From assembly GCF_001417775.1 (NCBI RefSeq), contig NZ_BBZJ01000013.1, positions 498,945-562,944 of the forward strand: 64,000 nt of DNA, in the 5' to 3' direction. Shown here piece by piece: positions 11,662 through 18,461 of the stretch. The position numbers and the translations under genes were made by a program. Origin of the DNA: Streptomyces sp. TP-A0356 (lineage in GTDB: Bacteria; Actinomycetota; Actinomycetes; Streptomycetales; Streptomycetaceae). A model generated the notes under the pieces. It saw only the letters and a list, made by a program, of their open reading frames with translations, did not search any database and was not told the origin of the DNA. The stretch's first letter is position 1. Each line of letters starts with the position of its first letter.

Positions 11662-12079
11662 CTACCTGCCGAGTGGAGGCTGCGTGGGCAGCGCGCGGAT
11701 CACAGCATGGCGGTCGGCGAGCTGCTGGCGCAGGTGAAGGTTCTCCATCGTGGCCTGGTGTAGGGCGCCGACCAGTGCCTCGACGTCTGCTTTGAGCTGG
11801 GCGAGCTCCTCGGCGTCGGCGGCTCGTAGTTCCTTCAGCCCGGCGGATCCGCTCGCGCAGGCGCCGCTCACTGTCCGGAGTTCCACCTCGGGCGCGGACC
11901 TTGTCGTAGAACTCATTCTTCAGGTCGGTGTGCCGCTGGGTCAGTGCGTTGCGCGGGACACCGGCTTCGAGCGCAAGAGCAACGATCGTCAGGGCGCCGT
12001 TGGAGTACTCGGGAGTGCCGCGCAGGATGCGGTCCATCGCGGCACCGATGCGGCCGCGCTCGTCTGCGACAGGGCTCAT
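11662..12079 (-). pseudogene. Frameshifted DUF6262/TnpC-like integrase helper
   Basis: The start ATG at 12079 overlaps the integrase stop (ATGA), showing the original coupled arrangement. Frame 1 reads MSPVADERGRIGAAMDRIL, DLKNEFYDKVRARGG and LRERIRR. The sequence then continues in another frame as LKELRAADAEELAQLKADVE, ENLHLRQQLADRHAVIRALP, ending at 11662. The switch needs removal of one base in the CCC run at 11839-11841. Joined, it gives about 137 residues with an N-terminal HTH-like part and a C-terminal coiled coil. As I recall, this is the form of the small DUF6262 proteins that accompany tyrosine integrases in actinobacteria. It is dead if the indel is real; a sequencing error cannot be excluded. 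Confidence 0.75.
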
Positions 12080-13094
12080 GCGGTCGGCTCCTGGGAGTGG
12101 ATGCGATCGTTGTTGTGGCGGTCGGCCAGACCACGGAGATGGTCGGCACGCCGGGTGAGCCGGTCGGCGAGCGGGTCGGGCACAGCCTCCGAGGCGGCCT
12201 GTTTCTCCAGCATCTGTGCGTGCTGCACGAGTTCGTCGGCGTGGCGGTCGGTGCGTGCGATGTTCGCGCACGACGGCCGGCAGCGGTCCAGGCGCGGAGC
12301 GTCGTCGGCGTCCAGGCGGTGACACAGGGCCCGGTCCCGGTTGTAGACGCACATCAGCAAGGAGCGCGGGTCGTCGTAGACGGTCAGGGCCGGGTTGCCG
12401 AGGATGTCGCGGGCCTGGCGGTGGGTGCGGATCGACCCGGCGAAGGCCGGCGCCTGCGTCGCGGCGTGGATCGCGCGGCGCGCGGCCGGCCCGGAGATCC
12501 CCACCCCGCGGGCGAGGTCGTCGTGGAGGGTGGTGAGGGTGTCGGCGGTGGCCCGGGCGGTTTCGATGTCCAGCAGCTGGTGGATCCCGTCGCGGCCGCG
12601 GGCGGCGTATCCGCCGCTGACCGCGGTGCGCATGTGCCCGTACGGGATGGCCAGCGCCACCAGGCCGCCCGGGCGGCGTGCGATGTGCCAGGCCAGGGTG
12701 CGGCGAATCGGGCCAGGCCGATCGCGCCGTGCGGATCGTGGGGGATGACCTCGCCGTCCCGTCCCAGGCGCTGGGCCAGGCGCGAGGCCCATGCGACGAA
12801 TGCCTCGATGCGCGTGCGAAGCCTCGAATAGCGCAGGGAGGTTGTGCTGGGCGTGGGGGTGTTCACGAAGGTGCGCGTGGCCGCGTCGAACAGCAGACCT
12901 TCGGCCGGGGCGATCTTCTCCAGCACGCGGATCGCCCTCACCACGGGAGGGGTCGCCACCCAGGGCACCTCGCGCAGGCGCCCGGCGGAGTGGTGGTTGC
13001 CGTCCTCGTCGAAGGCGTTTTTGAACTCGCGCCCGTGGATGAGGTGCTGCCCGGAGGCGACCTCCGGGCAGCACCCGGTCTGCAGGCCCAGCAC
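12076..13094 (-). pseudogene. C-terminal half of a TnpB-like tyrosine integrase, split and frameshifted
   Basis: Reads from the break at 13094 as VLGLQTGCCPEVASGQHLIH and continues through GREFKNAFDEDGNHHSAG to HDPHGAIGLARF. It then needs one added base near 12704-12706 to continue as RRTLAWHIARRPGGLVALAI, YGHMRTAVSGGYAAR and on to the stop at 12076. These blocks are the box II and active-site region of large actinobacterial integrases (HxxR-like, GH and Tyr elements). The N-terminal half is absent here; a short piece of it (AYLTGMRPAE) lies at 18084-18143. The gene is broken twice, by an insertion and by a one-base deletion. Confidence 0.8.
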
Positions 13095-13231
13095 TACTGG
13101 CGGGAGGGAGTTATTCCAACCGTGCACTATAGGCAGGCAATGTCTAGCCTCCTGTCGGAGGGGGACTCCTCAAGGGCCGAGGTGGACCGGCATGTCACAA
13201 GGCAAGCGAACAGGGGACCGCCGCCGCGACG

Positions 13232-14098
13232 ATGCGCCAGACTGACGTCGTGGATGAACCTGAAGCGGTAGACCATCAGCGCCTCATACCTACAACCGAT
13301 TCGGGCGCAGTACGGCTTCGCCGCGAGGGACGCACCCTGCTGCAGCAGGCCAGGGCCAGTGCATCCACGCTCACGCTTGTAGGCGCAAGCGTTCTCGCAA
13401 CAGGTGCATCAGTGGCCGGACTCAGTAGCTGGGTTCCTCTGGTCGCTTCCATGACAGCGGGGGTAAGCGGATGGGGCTTGCTCCGCACTGGCTTCGTCGT
13501 TCCCCTGCGCATGCGTCGCAGCATCGACGCGGTAGCCGGTGTCTTGGCACGAGACGAGGACGGGTGCGTCATTCGAACGAACGGCGTGTTCGTCGCGCCT
13601 GGATATTGGGTGACAATGGGTTACGGGCTCACCGACGGTAGGCACGACGCTCGACCGGACAGTGCCCCGGTACTCGCTGGGCTGCCAAGTGGCGACGCAA
13701 CAGCCGAGTTGGTTGGGTGGAGTGGCCCGGACAAGCCTGCCATCCTCCGGGCCCGGACACCGGTCACCCCTGCGAAGCGACTCCTTTCGCTTCCTGCGGT
13801 CGGCGCAGACCTGAAGATCGTGGGCTGGATGGACCTTGCTGGAACTCCTGTCCGAACGTCCTATGATTACAAGGTCCTTGCTGTCAGTGAGGGCGCGATA
13901 GTCGCCGCTGGCCCTCATGTGCCCGCCAGGCTCGCATCCGCCGCAGTCATCGAACAGGGCACCGGAACAGTAGCTGGCTTGCTGTCGAATTACCTGGATA
14001 AACCGATGCGAGGCGCTGGGACCCATGGCCTGAGCACTGTGAAGATCTTCCCCTTGACCTCGCTGGCGCTCACCGACTTCGACGGTTCAAGACAGTAG
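13232..14098 (+). CDS. Unknown membrane protein, cargo of the inner element
   Basis: I do not recognise this 288-residue protein. After a charged head (RLRREGRTLLQQARASA) come two hydrophobic stretches (LTLVGASVLATGASVAGL and WVPLVASMTAGVSGWGLL) that could form a membrane hairpin near residues 47-95. A globular C-terminal part of about 190 residues follows. It includes GVFVAPGYWVTMGYGLTDGR, which resembles the GxxFVAPGxVLTCAHV strand of trypsin-like proteases but lacks the catalytic His, so it may be a degenerate protease fold (weak inference). G+C is visibly lower than in neighbours, consistent with transfer. Its last 29 bases overlap the convergent recombinase gene. The start at 13232 has only a weak ribosome binding site (GGGGAC 15 bases upstream); GTG 13250 is an alternative. 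Confidence 0.6.
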   Translation: MRQTDVVDEPEAVDHQRLIPTTDSGAVRLRREGRTLLQQARASASTLTLVGASVLATGASVAGLSSWVPLVASMTAGVSGWGLLRTGFVVPLRMRRSIDAVAGVLARDEDGCVIRTNGVFVAPGYWVTMGYGLTDGRHDARPDSAPVLAGLPSGDATAELVGWSGPDKPAILRARTPVTPAKRLLSLPAVGADLKIVGWMDLAGTPVRTSYDYKVLAVSEGAIVAAGPHVPARLASAAVIEQGTGTVAGLLSNYLDKPMRGAGTHGLSTVKIFPLTSLALTDFDGSRQ

Positions 14099-16463
14099 GT
14101 CGAGTAGGAGTCCGGTTGGCCTCGTCCTCGGCGCGGGCGGCGAGGTACTCGGCCCAGTCGCGTCGGGCGTAGGCGACCCAGCGGAGCGCGGTGTGGCGAT
14201 GCATCCCGGTCACGTCGGCGAGGATCGGGCTGGGGAGATCAGCAGCGAGGGCGGCCAGCGCCCCGTTCCGCGCGGTGCGAACCAGGATGCCGTGCCGGTT
14301 GAGTTTCTGGGTCATGCTGTGCGTCGAGATCGGCTTGCCCGGGACCATGCCCGGGAAGAGCCACTGAGGACCTGGGTGGGCTCGCGAGAGCTGCGGCCGG
14401 AGTTGGGGCTGTTCGGCAAGTTGCCGAAGGAGTTCGGCGAGCCGTGGAGGCAGCAGGACGGGGTGGCGTCCCAGGACCAGGTGAGCGTGCTTGTCACCGA
14501 ACTTGAGGTGTTCAGGCGTCAGGTGGCAAAGGCGTTCGGTGGACAGGCCGAACAGCAGGGTGATCGCGCCGCCGGCCCGGACATCCGTCGGCAGGGCATC
14601 GTCGGTCAGGCAGCGTTGGAGGAGCCGCCAGCGATCGTCGTCGTCGAGCAGGTCCTGGGGCTCCTGGCTCGGGATGGAGGGGACGGTCAGCTCACGGGTG
14701 AGCCGACGACTCGTGGTCCACTTCAGGAAGTAGCGGATCAGGTAGCGCCGCTGGCTGGTGGCCCCGGCGATCCAGTCGTCGACGTGCTCCTGGGCGAGGT
14801 TGGCGAGGGCCAGGCCACGTTGGTCCATCCAGGCCAGGAAGTCCAGGGCGACGCTGACGCGGCGCCGCAGGTCGCGGTCGGGGGAGGCAGGATGGCGGCG
14901 GATAGCCGCCCGCTGACGTGCGCGTCGGAGCAGGAACCAGTTCAGGAACGGGCGGGCGAGATTGGCGTGTGCGGTCGGCTTGCCCGCGAGCTCGTGCTCC
15001 AGCCAGCCCGGGATGCGTTCGAGGTCCTCATTGCGCTCCTCCAAGGCGCCGGTGTGGACGAGTAGTTGGCGGATGTAGCGCTGGTTCCGGCTGGGCGGAA
15101 GCTCATCCAGCAGCTCGTGGCTGAGCTCGTTCCCTTCGGATACCAGCCGGGCGAGGAGCTTGGTGTTCGGGCTCTCCTTGAGCCACTGGATGGCGGGGAA
15201 CGGTGAGGGAGCGTCCGCCAGCGCGGCCGCGAGCGGTTCCAGCTGCGCGGCGATCGTGCCGTCGGGCCCGGCCAGCAGGGCGTTGACCCGCTTGGCGAGC
15301 ACACAGTGAGCGCATTGGCCGCGGCTGTGGGGGTTGCCGGTCCGGCCGCACTGCCTGCAGGTGTAGTCGGCGGCGAACCCGACACATGGTCCGCAGACCT
15401 CGGCGCCGTCGTCATCCCGCGCGATCAGCGGCTGGACCGTGCCGCAGCGAGGGCACTCGGCCGGTGAGCGGAGCACAGCGGTGTAGCAGGTCATGCAGAC
15501 CGGCCCGATCGGCCAACGGGTGTTGACCGGCTTGGTCCGGCCGCAGCGGGCGCACGGCTCGCCAGTGCGATGACGCTGGTAGCAGGTGGCGCAGACCGGC
15601 TGTCCCTGTTCGTCGCGACTGGCGCAGGGGCGGACCCGGCTGCAGATCGAGCAGGTCGCCTCGGGGCCCTGGTAGCAGCCGTCGCAGAGGTCCGGCTGCC
15701 CGTCGCGCGCGTTGCGGGCGATGCGCTTGAGCTGTCCGCACCGACCGCAGAGCCGCCGTGGCCGGCGATGACGGTTGTAGCAGAGGTGGCAGAGTGCGCC
15801 GTCGTCGTCAACGAGGGCGGCGGCTGCGGACTTTCCGCAGCTCACGCAAGTGTGCATGGGGCGTTTCCAGCACTTGATGCATAGCCCTCGGCCGTCGTCC
15901 CGTCGTACCACCGGGTGTCGGAGCTGCCCGCATTCGGCGCACTCCTCGAACGTGGTGGGGTCGGCGCGGTAGCAACGGTTGCAGATCGGTCCCTCGGGGC
16001 GACGGGCGACGACGCGCTGGCCGTCACGGTGGCACCGTGCGCAGGTTTCGCGTTTACGGCTTCGGGCGTCGCACGAACCGCAGAGGCGCCCCTCAGGGCG
16101 GAGTTGCCGCAGGTCAGACCGGATCTTTCCGCAATGTGCGCATCCGGGACGGACCACAGGGTGCCCGGCATCGTGCAGAGCTTCAGCGAGCCGAAGCAGG
16201 ACCGGTGGACAGAGCGAGCTGCCTGACGTCAGCGCGTCGGGGTGGGCCGCGAGGTGTCCAGCCAGTTCTTCCAGGTAGCGAGCCGACCCGCGGGTGGGGA
16301 TCGGCACCGCGGTCACCAGCGCGGCCTCGGCGTCCTCGCGGACGAGCGACGGCAGAGCCGAGGTGAGGTGGCCGACGGCGGCGGCCGTCGCGGCCTCCAA
16401 GCGGGCTGCTTGCGCAGCGAGCCGGGCGACGGTTGACGGAGCAGTCGGAGAGGATGCGCTCAC
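14070..16463 (-). CDS. Divergent tyrosine-recombinase-like protein with nine tandem zinc ribbons
   Basis: 797 residues. The N-terminal 100 residues are helical. Residues 108-387 hold nine consecutive CxxC...CxxC modules (for example CARCHRDGQ...CNRC and CAECGQLRH...CIKC), each predicted to bind one zinc. The C-terminal 400 residues have a recombinase layout. A core-binding-like helical domain (DFLAWMDQRGLALANLAQEH) is followed by a catalytic-like domain with GLSTERLCHL (box I Arg), VRTARNGALAALA in the HxxR position, and MHRHTALRWVAY in the H...Y position. The box II His and the Tyr are not clearly conserved, so it may be an accessory rather than a cleaving subunit. The GTG start at 16463 overlaps the HTH gene stop (GTGA), which fixes it. 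It probably works with the recombinase at 16783-17907. Confidence 0.75.
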   Translation of the reverse strand: MSASSPTAPSTVARLAAQAARLEAATAAAVGHLTSALPSLVREDAEAALVTAVPIPTRGSARYLEELAGHLAAHPDALTSGSSLCPPVLLRLAEALHDAGHPVVRPGCAHCGKIRSDLRQLRPEGRLCGSCDARSRKRETCARCHRDGQRVVARRPEGPICNRCYRADPTTFEECAECGQLRHPVVRRDDGRGLCIKCWKRPMHTCVSCGKSAAAALVDDDGALCHLCYNRHRRPRRLCGRCGQLKRIARNARDGQPDLCDGCYQGPEATCSICSRVRPCASRDEQGQPVCATCYQRHRTGEPCARCGRTKPVNTRWPIGPVCMTCYTAVLRSPAECPRCGTVQPLIARDDDGAEVCGPCVGFAADYTCRQCGRTGNPHSRGQCAHCVLAKRVNALLAGPDGTIAAQLEPLAAALADAPSPFPAIQWLKESPNTKLLARLVSEGNELSHELLDELPPSRNQRYIRQLLVHTGALEERNEDLERIPGWLEHELAGKPTAHANLARPFLNWFLLRRARQRAAIRRHPASPDRDLRRRVSVALDFLAWMDQRGLALANLAQEHVDDWIAGATSQRRYLIRYFLKWTTSRRLTRELTVPSIPSQEPQDLLDDDDRWRLLQRCLTDDALPTDVRAGGAITLLFGLSTERLCHLTPEHLKFGDKHAHLVLGRHPVLLPPRLAELLRQLAEQPQLRPQLSRAHPGPQWLFPGMVPGKPISTHSMTQKLNRHGILVRTARNGALAALAADLPSPILADVTGMHRHTALRWVAYARRDWAEYLAARAEDEANRTPTRPTVLNRRSR

Positions 16464-16786
16464 AGGCCCTCCGGCCGCCGGATCGAGGTGCGGCACACGG
16501 CCGGAAGCGGGCCAGGCGTCTCGCCGCCGGCGGTCTTGCGTACCTCTTCGTTGACGACCTGAACCTCGATGAGGTCGTTGGGCTGGCAGTCGAGGATGTC
16601 GCACAGAGCCGCGAGGGTGTCCATCGACATCCGCTGCGGCGGCTGCGTGACCAGGCGGAAGACCTGCTCGCGTGAGAGGTTGACGCCCCGTTCGGCCAGC
16701 AGTGGCACCAGGTCGGTGGTCTGGAACATATCCCTGTCGGCCATGAGCTTGCGCAGGTTCCAGCGGTAGCCCATCTTCTTGATCAC
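16460..16786 (-). CDS. Small HTH (XRE-like) protein of the recombinase module
   Basis: A 108-residue DNA-binding protein. The HTH lies near residues 10-70: WNLRKLMADRDMFQTTDLVP, SREQVFRLVTQPPQRMSMDT, then LAALCDILDCQPNDLIEV. This is the Xre/Cro C-terminal pattern seen in YozG-like HTH proteins. The tail is basic and disordered. The ATG at 16786 overlaps the upstream recombinase stop (ATGA), and its own stop overlaps the start of the zinc-ribbon gene (GTGA). All three proteins are therefore made from one coupled message. It may act as a directionality or expression control factor for the element. Confidence 0.85.
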   Translation of the reverse strand: MIKKMGYRWNLRKLMADRDMFQTTDLVPLLAERGVNLSREQVFRLVTQPPQRMSMDTLAALCDILDCQPNDLIEVQVVNEEVRKTAGGETPGPLPAVCRTSIRRPEGL

Positions 16787-17907
16787 TGCGGGTCCTCCCA
16801 GATGCCCGGGTAACGCTGGCCCAACTTCTTGTGCAGCAGCCGGTTGCGGTACTCGTCCGAGACACCCGTATAAAGGGCCGTCGTGCTGGCATAGCCGTGA
16901 CCGGCCTGGTCTTGGATGAACCGTTCCGGGTAATCAAATTCGGTCAAATGTGTGATATAGGAATGTCTCAGGCAGTGCAATTCGAGTTCTTCGGGCAGGT
17001 CAGCAGCTTGTTTGGCGGCCTCGAAGGCTTCGTTCGCCGACCGGCGTGACAGGCGACCGGCGCGTTCGGTGACCCAGATCGCCGGGTGCTTGCCCACGTT
17101 GAAGCGGGGCCGGACCTCGGTCAGGTAGTGGTCGAGGTCGTCTACGATCCAGTCCATTTCGGGGACGGTGAAGATGGTGCGGCGCTTGGGCGGGCTGCCC
17201 TTGGAAGACTTTCCCCAGCGTACGAACACCGCCCCGTGGCGCTTGTACTGCGGGGCCTTCGAGTTGCGCCGCAGGTCGGCGAGGTCGAGGCCGACGTTCT
17301 CCCGGCGCCGCATGCCGTAGGCGTAGTAGGTCTTGATCAGGGCGGAATCGCGCATCGCGGTCAACGCGCCCTTGCGGCCGCGCTTTCGGATCTCCTCGAC
17401 CCGTCCGTCGGCAGCGTCGAACAGGTCCTGGATCTCGTCGTAGGTCAGCGGTCGGCGGCTCGGGTCGCCCTCGTACTCACTGACGTGGGTGACGGTGTTC
17501 CATTCGTGCAGGATCTGGACCGGCACCTCGCCGAAACGCTCCTGGCAGACGGACATCCAGCCGTAGCGCGGATCGGTGATGTACTCGCAGAACAGCCGCA
17601 GGTGGTTCTGGTAGTTGCGGCCACTCGCCACCGTGAACGTCGGCGTCTTCGTGCGCAGATGGTCGATGAATGCCTCGAACTCCGCCGGCTGCCACTGCCA
17701 CGGGTACTGGTTAGAGAACTCGGCGAACCGGCGGACCAGCGACAGCCGCGGCTTGATGGTCCCGTCCCACTTCAGGAAACGGGCCCGCTGCTGCTTGGTC
17801 CACCCCTCCAGCATGGCCTCGAACACAGCAGGCGCGGGCTCCAGGTAGGAGATCCCGTCCACGAGCATCAGGTGTGCCGCACCCGCCAAATCGGCCGCTT
17901 TCGCCAC
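16783..17907 (-). CDS. Tyrosine-type site-specific recombinase/integrase
   Basis: A 374-residue phage-type integrase. The N-terminal SAM-like core-binding domain spans about residues 30-140 (WKQQ-type FLKWDGTIKPRLSLVRRF and FIDHLRTKTPTFTVASGRNY). The catalytic domain has the full set: R200 (YGMRRRE), the beta-hairpin Lys region KGSPPKRRTI, H311-x2-R314 (HCLRH), H337 (AGHGY) and nucleophile Y346 (ALYTG). The GTG at 17907 is chosen because GGAGG lies five bases upstream; the frame runs further but without a better signal. It is first in the three-gene coupled module and is the likely strand-cleaving enzyme of the inner element. Confidence 0.92.
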   Translation of the reverse strand: MAKAADLAGAAHLMLVDGISYLEPAPAVFEAMLEGWTKQQRARFLKWDGTIKPRLSLVRRFAEFSNQYPWQWQPAEFEAFIDHLRTKTPTFTVASGRNYQNHLRLFCEYITDPRYGWMSVCQERFGEVPVQILHEWNTVTHVSEYEGDPSRRPLTYDEIQDLFDAADGRVEEIRKRGRKGALTAMRDSALIKTYYAYGMRRRENVGLDLADLRRNSKAPQYKRHGAVFVRWGKSSKGSPPKRRTIFTVPEMDWIVDDLDHYLTEVRPRFNVGKHPAIWVTERAGRLSRRSANEAFEAAKQAADLPEELELHCLRHSYITHLTEFDYPERFIQDQAGHGYASTTALYTGVSDEYRNRLLHKKLGQRYPGIWEDPQ

Positions 17908-18050
17908 TCCAACCTCCGTTGCGTTAGACGCATCATTGTTGGGATGGCATCGCTGAAGCGCAAGAGTCCCTGGTAGATCGCCTGCGCAGTGCGAGAGGAT
18001 GACGGAGCAGACGCCCATCACCTGCTGATTCACGCTTACTTGGACCCTGT

Positions 18051-18075
18051 GGAGTGCTGCATCAGATGCAACTCC
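18051..18075. repeat. Dyad at the right end of the inner element, possible recombination core
   Basis: The sequence reads ggagt-gc-tgcatc-a-gatgca-actcc: perfect inner arms (18058-18070) and outer arms interrupted by two bases. It lies within 35 bases of the inferred right end at 18083. Tyrosine recombinases bind such inverted core sites, so this is a candidate att core. Confidence 0.45.
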
Positions 18076-18083
18076 GCCCCGTT

Positions 18084-18143
18084 TTCGGCCGGGCGCATCC
18101 CGGTCAGGTAGGCCAGGACGATGAAGCAGGCCGTGCCCGACCC
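18084..18143 (-). pseudogene. N-terminal-side fragment of the split TnpB-like integrase
   Basis: On the minus strand this reads GTACFIVLAYLTGMRPAE up to 18084 and then leaves the family into the inner element. AYLTGMRP is the box I active-site region (catalytic Arg) of large actinobacterial integrases. In intact relatives it is followed by EVLxLRxGCC, which is what begins at 13094. The upstream end is ragged and overlaps the start of a plus-strand ORF. Confidence 0.72.
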
Positions 18144-18423
18144 GAGCCACGGCCTGCCCGCACACGAACGCAGGGCCGTCCGCGTGTACAGCGTGGTGCT
18201 CGTCGTGGGCACCGCGCTGTGTCTCGCGTTCCTCGCCACGGTGACCCTGCCCGCGGACATCACGCTGTTCGCCCGGGCGGTGACCCGGCTCGGCCTCGGT
18301 CACTCGGCGGGCGAGCGACTGGACTCGGCGGCGGTGGTGATCACGCTGGGCGGCGTTCATCTGCTGTGCCTGCGCACGTGGTGGCGGGGGCGCCGGCCCG
18401 CGCAGGGGACGTCCCGGGCCTGA
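18121..18423 (+). CDS. Small membrane protein, possibly 5'-truncated
   Basis: Up to 100 residues with two hydrophobic segments (VYSVVLVVGTALCLAFLATV and SAAVVITLGGVHLLCL) and a basic tail. The topology resembles an N-terminal piece of a VanZ-like or other small membrane protein, but I do not recognise it. The only ATG (18121) lies inside the integrase remnant, so the original 5' end was probably replaced when the outer element inserted. No good ribosome binding site is seen. It ends 38 bases before the convergent monooxygenase stop. Confidence 0.45.
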   Translation: MKQAVPDPSHGLPAHERRAVRVYSVVLVVGTALCLAFLATVTLPADITLFARAVTRLGLGHSAGERLDSAAVVITLGGVHLLCLRTWWRGRRPAQGTSRA

Positions 18424-18461
18424 GGTCGGTGAGCCGGTCGCGCGCGGGGATGCGCGTACGG

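Larger units (their letters stand above)
13095..18083. mobile_element. 4,989-bp integrative element inserted inside an integrase gene
   Basis: Boundaries are defined by where the split integrase stops and resumes: ...GMRPAE ends at 18084, and VLGLQ... begins at 13094. The reading is continuous once 13095-18083 is removed. Inside are three minus-strand genes joined by 4-base stop/start overlaps (17907 to 14070) and one convergent plus-strand gene (13232-14098). Both ends, read inward, carry a similar subterminal motif, gggagggagtt at the left and ggggcggagtt at the right. The right end also has a dyad at 18051-18075. I see no clear target duplication. Gene content looks intact, unlike the host element. 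Confidence 0.75.
11662..18143 (-). mobile_element. Remnant of an integrase/helper element, itself interrupted by a second element
   Basis: Two segments of one degenerate minus-strand recombinase locus bracket the region. At 11662-13094 are a DUF6262-like helper and the C-terminal half of a large tyrosine integrase, both frameshifted. At 18084 to about 18143 is a short N-terminal-side fragment of the same integrase. The integrase reading resumes across the gap, so 13095-18083 is an insertion. Only the integrase and helper are recognisable, as in TnpB/TnpC parts of Tn554-like three-recombinase modules; a TnpA partner is missing. Outer boundaries are approximate because I could not find terminal repeats. 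Confidence 0.7.

Noticed and set aside
11507..12352. Single long frame covering the DUF6262-like region as an intact 281-residue protein
   Set aside because: Only the stretch from MSPVADERG to LRERIRR is protein-like; the rest is Arg/Pro-rich noise. The true continuation lies in another frame.
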